The notes under the pieces are model-generated. The model was not told where the DNA came from. It saw only the letters and a program-made list of their open reading frames with translations, and did not search any database. Both the position numbers and the translations under genes were made by a program. Shown piece by piece: positions 35,061 to 35,262 of a DNA stretch of 35,262 nucleotides. The stretch is from an archaeon. Lineage in GTDB: Archaea; Iainarchaeota; Iainarchaeia; Iainarchaeales; Iainarchaeaceae. The stretch lies in the NCBI GenBank assembly GCA_024653905.1, contig JANLGZ010000034.1, positions 1-35,262 of the forward strand. The letters run 5' to 3'. The first letter of the stretch is position 1; the number at the start of each line of letters is the position of its first letter.

Positions 35061-35067
35061 TTTAAAC
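35061..35067 (+). promoter_or_regulatory. TATA-like box of aglB
   Basis: TTTAAAC is centred about 25 bases before the aglB ATG at 35089, in the 130-base gap divergent from the Alg14-like gene. No GGAGG-type site lies between, so a leaderless message is likely. Confidence 0.45.
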
Positions 35068-35088
35068 CTTATGAATTACCTTATATTA

Positions 35089-35262
35089 ATGTTAGAAAAA
35101 ATTAAGGTTTATGCAGAGGGGCATAAGAAAGAGCTTTTATTTGTTTTTTTGATTTTCTTGCTTGCGTTTGCTATTAGGGCTCATTTAATGATTTATGATT
35201 TGCTATTTGGGTTTGATCCTTATTTTCATGCACGTTTAGCGGAATATGTTGTTCAAACTTTA
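35089..35262 (+). CDS. aglB: STT3/AglB oligosaccharyltransferase, N-terminal part (3' truncated)
   Basis: The first 58 residues of a gene that runs out of the window. A charged start (MLEKIKVYAEGHKKE) is followed by one membrane helix (FVFLIFLLAFAIRAHLM) and then LLFGFDPYFHARLAEYVV. An Asp followed by P-Y-F-H-x-R just after helix 1 is the first catalytic, metal-binding site of STT3/AglB/PglB enzymes, which transfer the finished glycan from its lipid carrier to Asn of exported proteins. Position and motif make the call good despite the short length. Its place at the end of the transferase island suggests that the glycan built here is used for N-glycosylation. Confidence 0.85.
   Translation, partial: MLEKIKVYAEGHKKELLFVFLIFLLAFAIRAHLMIYDLLFGFDPYFHARLAEYVVQTL

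Overview
The window is AT-rich, densely coded DNA from an archaeon. The lineage cannot be fixed from sequence alone; a little-cultivated group is possible. Three things point to Archaea. The last gene is the start of an AglB/STT3 oligosaccharyltransferase. Several first genes of transcription units have a T/A-rich box centred about 25-28 bases before the ATG, the spacing of leaderless archaeal promoters. Internal genes often carry GGTGA or GGAG ribosome sites. I saw no tRNA, rRNA, CRISPR array, transposase or integrase, and no gene-free stretch longer than about 180 bases.

Almost the whole window is a glycan-building locus. Its left part (2.3-9.3 kb) holds what looks like a complete nonulosonic acid (sialic-acid-like) pathway split over three transcription units. 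neuA-neuB run rightward. neuC, a formyltransferase and a PIG-L deacetylase run leftward. An acyltransferase, an aminotransferase and a nucleotide-sugar 4,6-dehydratase run rightward. Diagnostic residues favour a legionaminic-type over a pseudaminic-type product. The deacetylase plus formyltransferase suggest an N-formyl or otherwise re-acylated variant.

The middle and right parts (9.3-35 kb) supply other activated sugars and the assembly machinery. For GDP-sugars there are gmd, a GDP-fucose-synthase/ColC-like epimerase-reductase, a perosamine-synthase-like aminotransferase, and a DegT-fold protein with His in place of the PLP lysine, as in ColD 3-dehydratases. For dTDP-sugars there are rmlA and rmlB without rmlC or rmlD. 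Assembly genes include four GT4 and three GT2 transferases, two GT-C-like membrane proteins, an Alg14/Alg13 (PssD/PssE) pair, a YbhN-type membrane protein and four small SAM methyltransferases. AglB at the right edge suggests that the glycan goes to protein, for example S-layer or archaellin.

Three genes for cobalamin-type radical SAM proteins are interspersed. One metabolic gene stands out: a single-chain fusion of MTA/SAH nucleosidase and adenine phosphoribosyltransferase, which would turn methylation and radical by-products back into AMP. A small GC-rich double-hairpin element sits in frame in the 3' end of rmlB, bracketed by a short direct repeat, and looks like a palindromic insertion.
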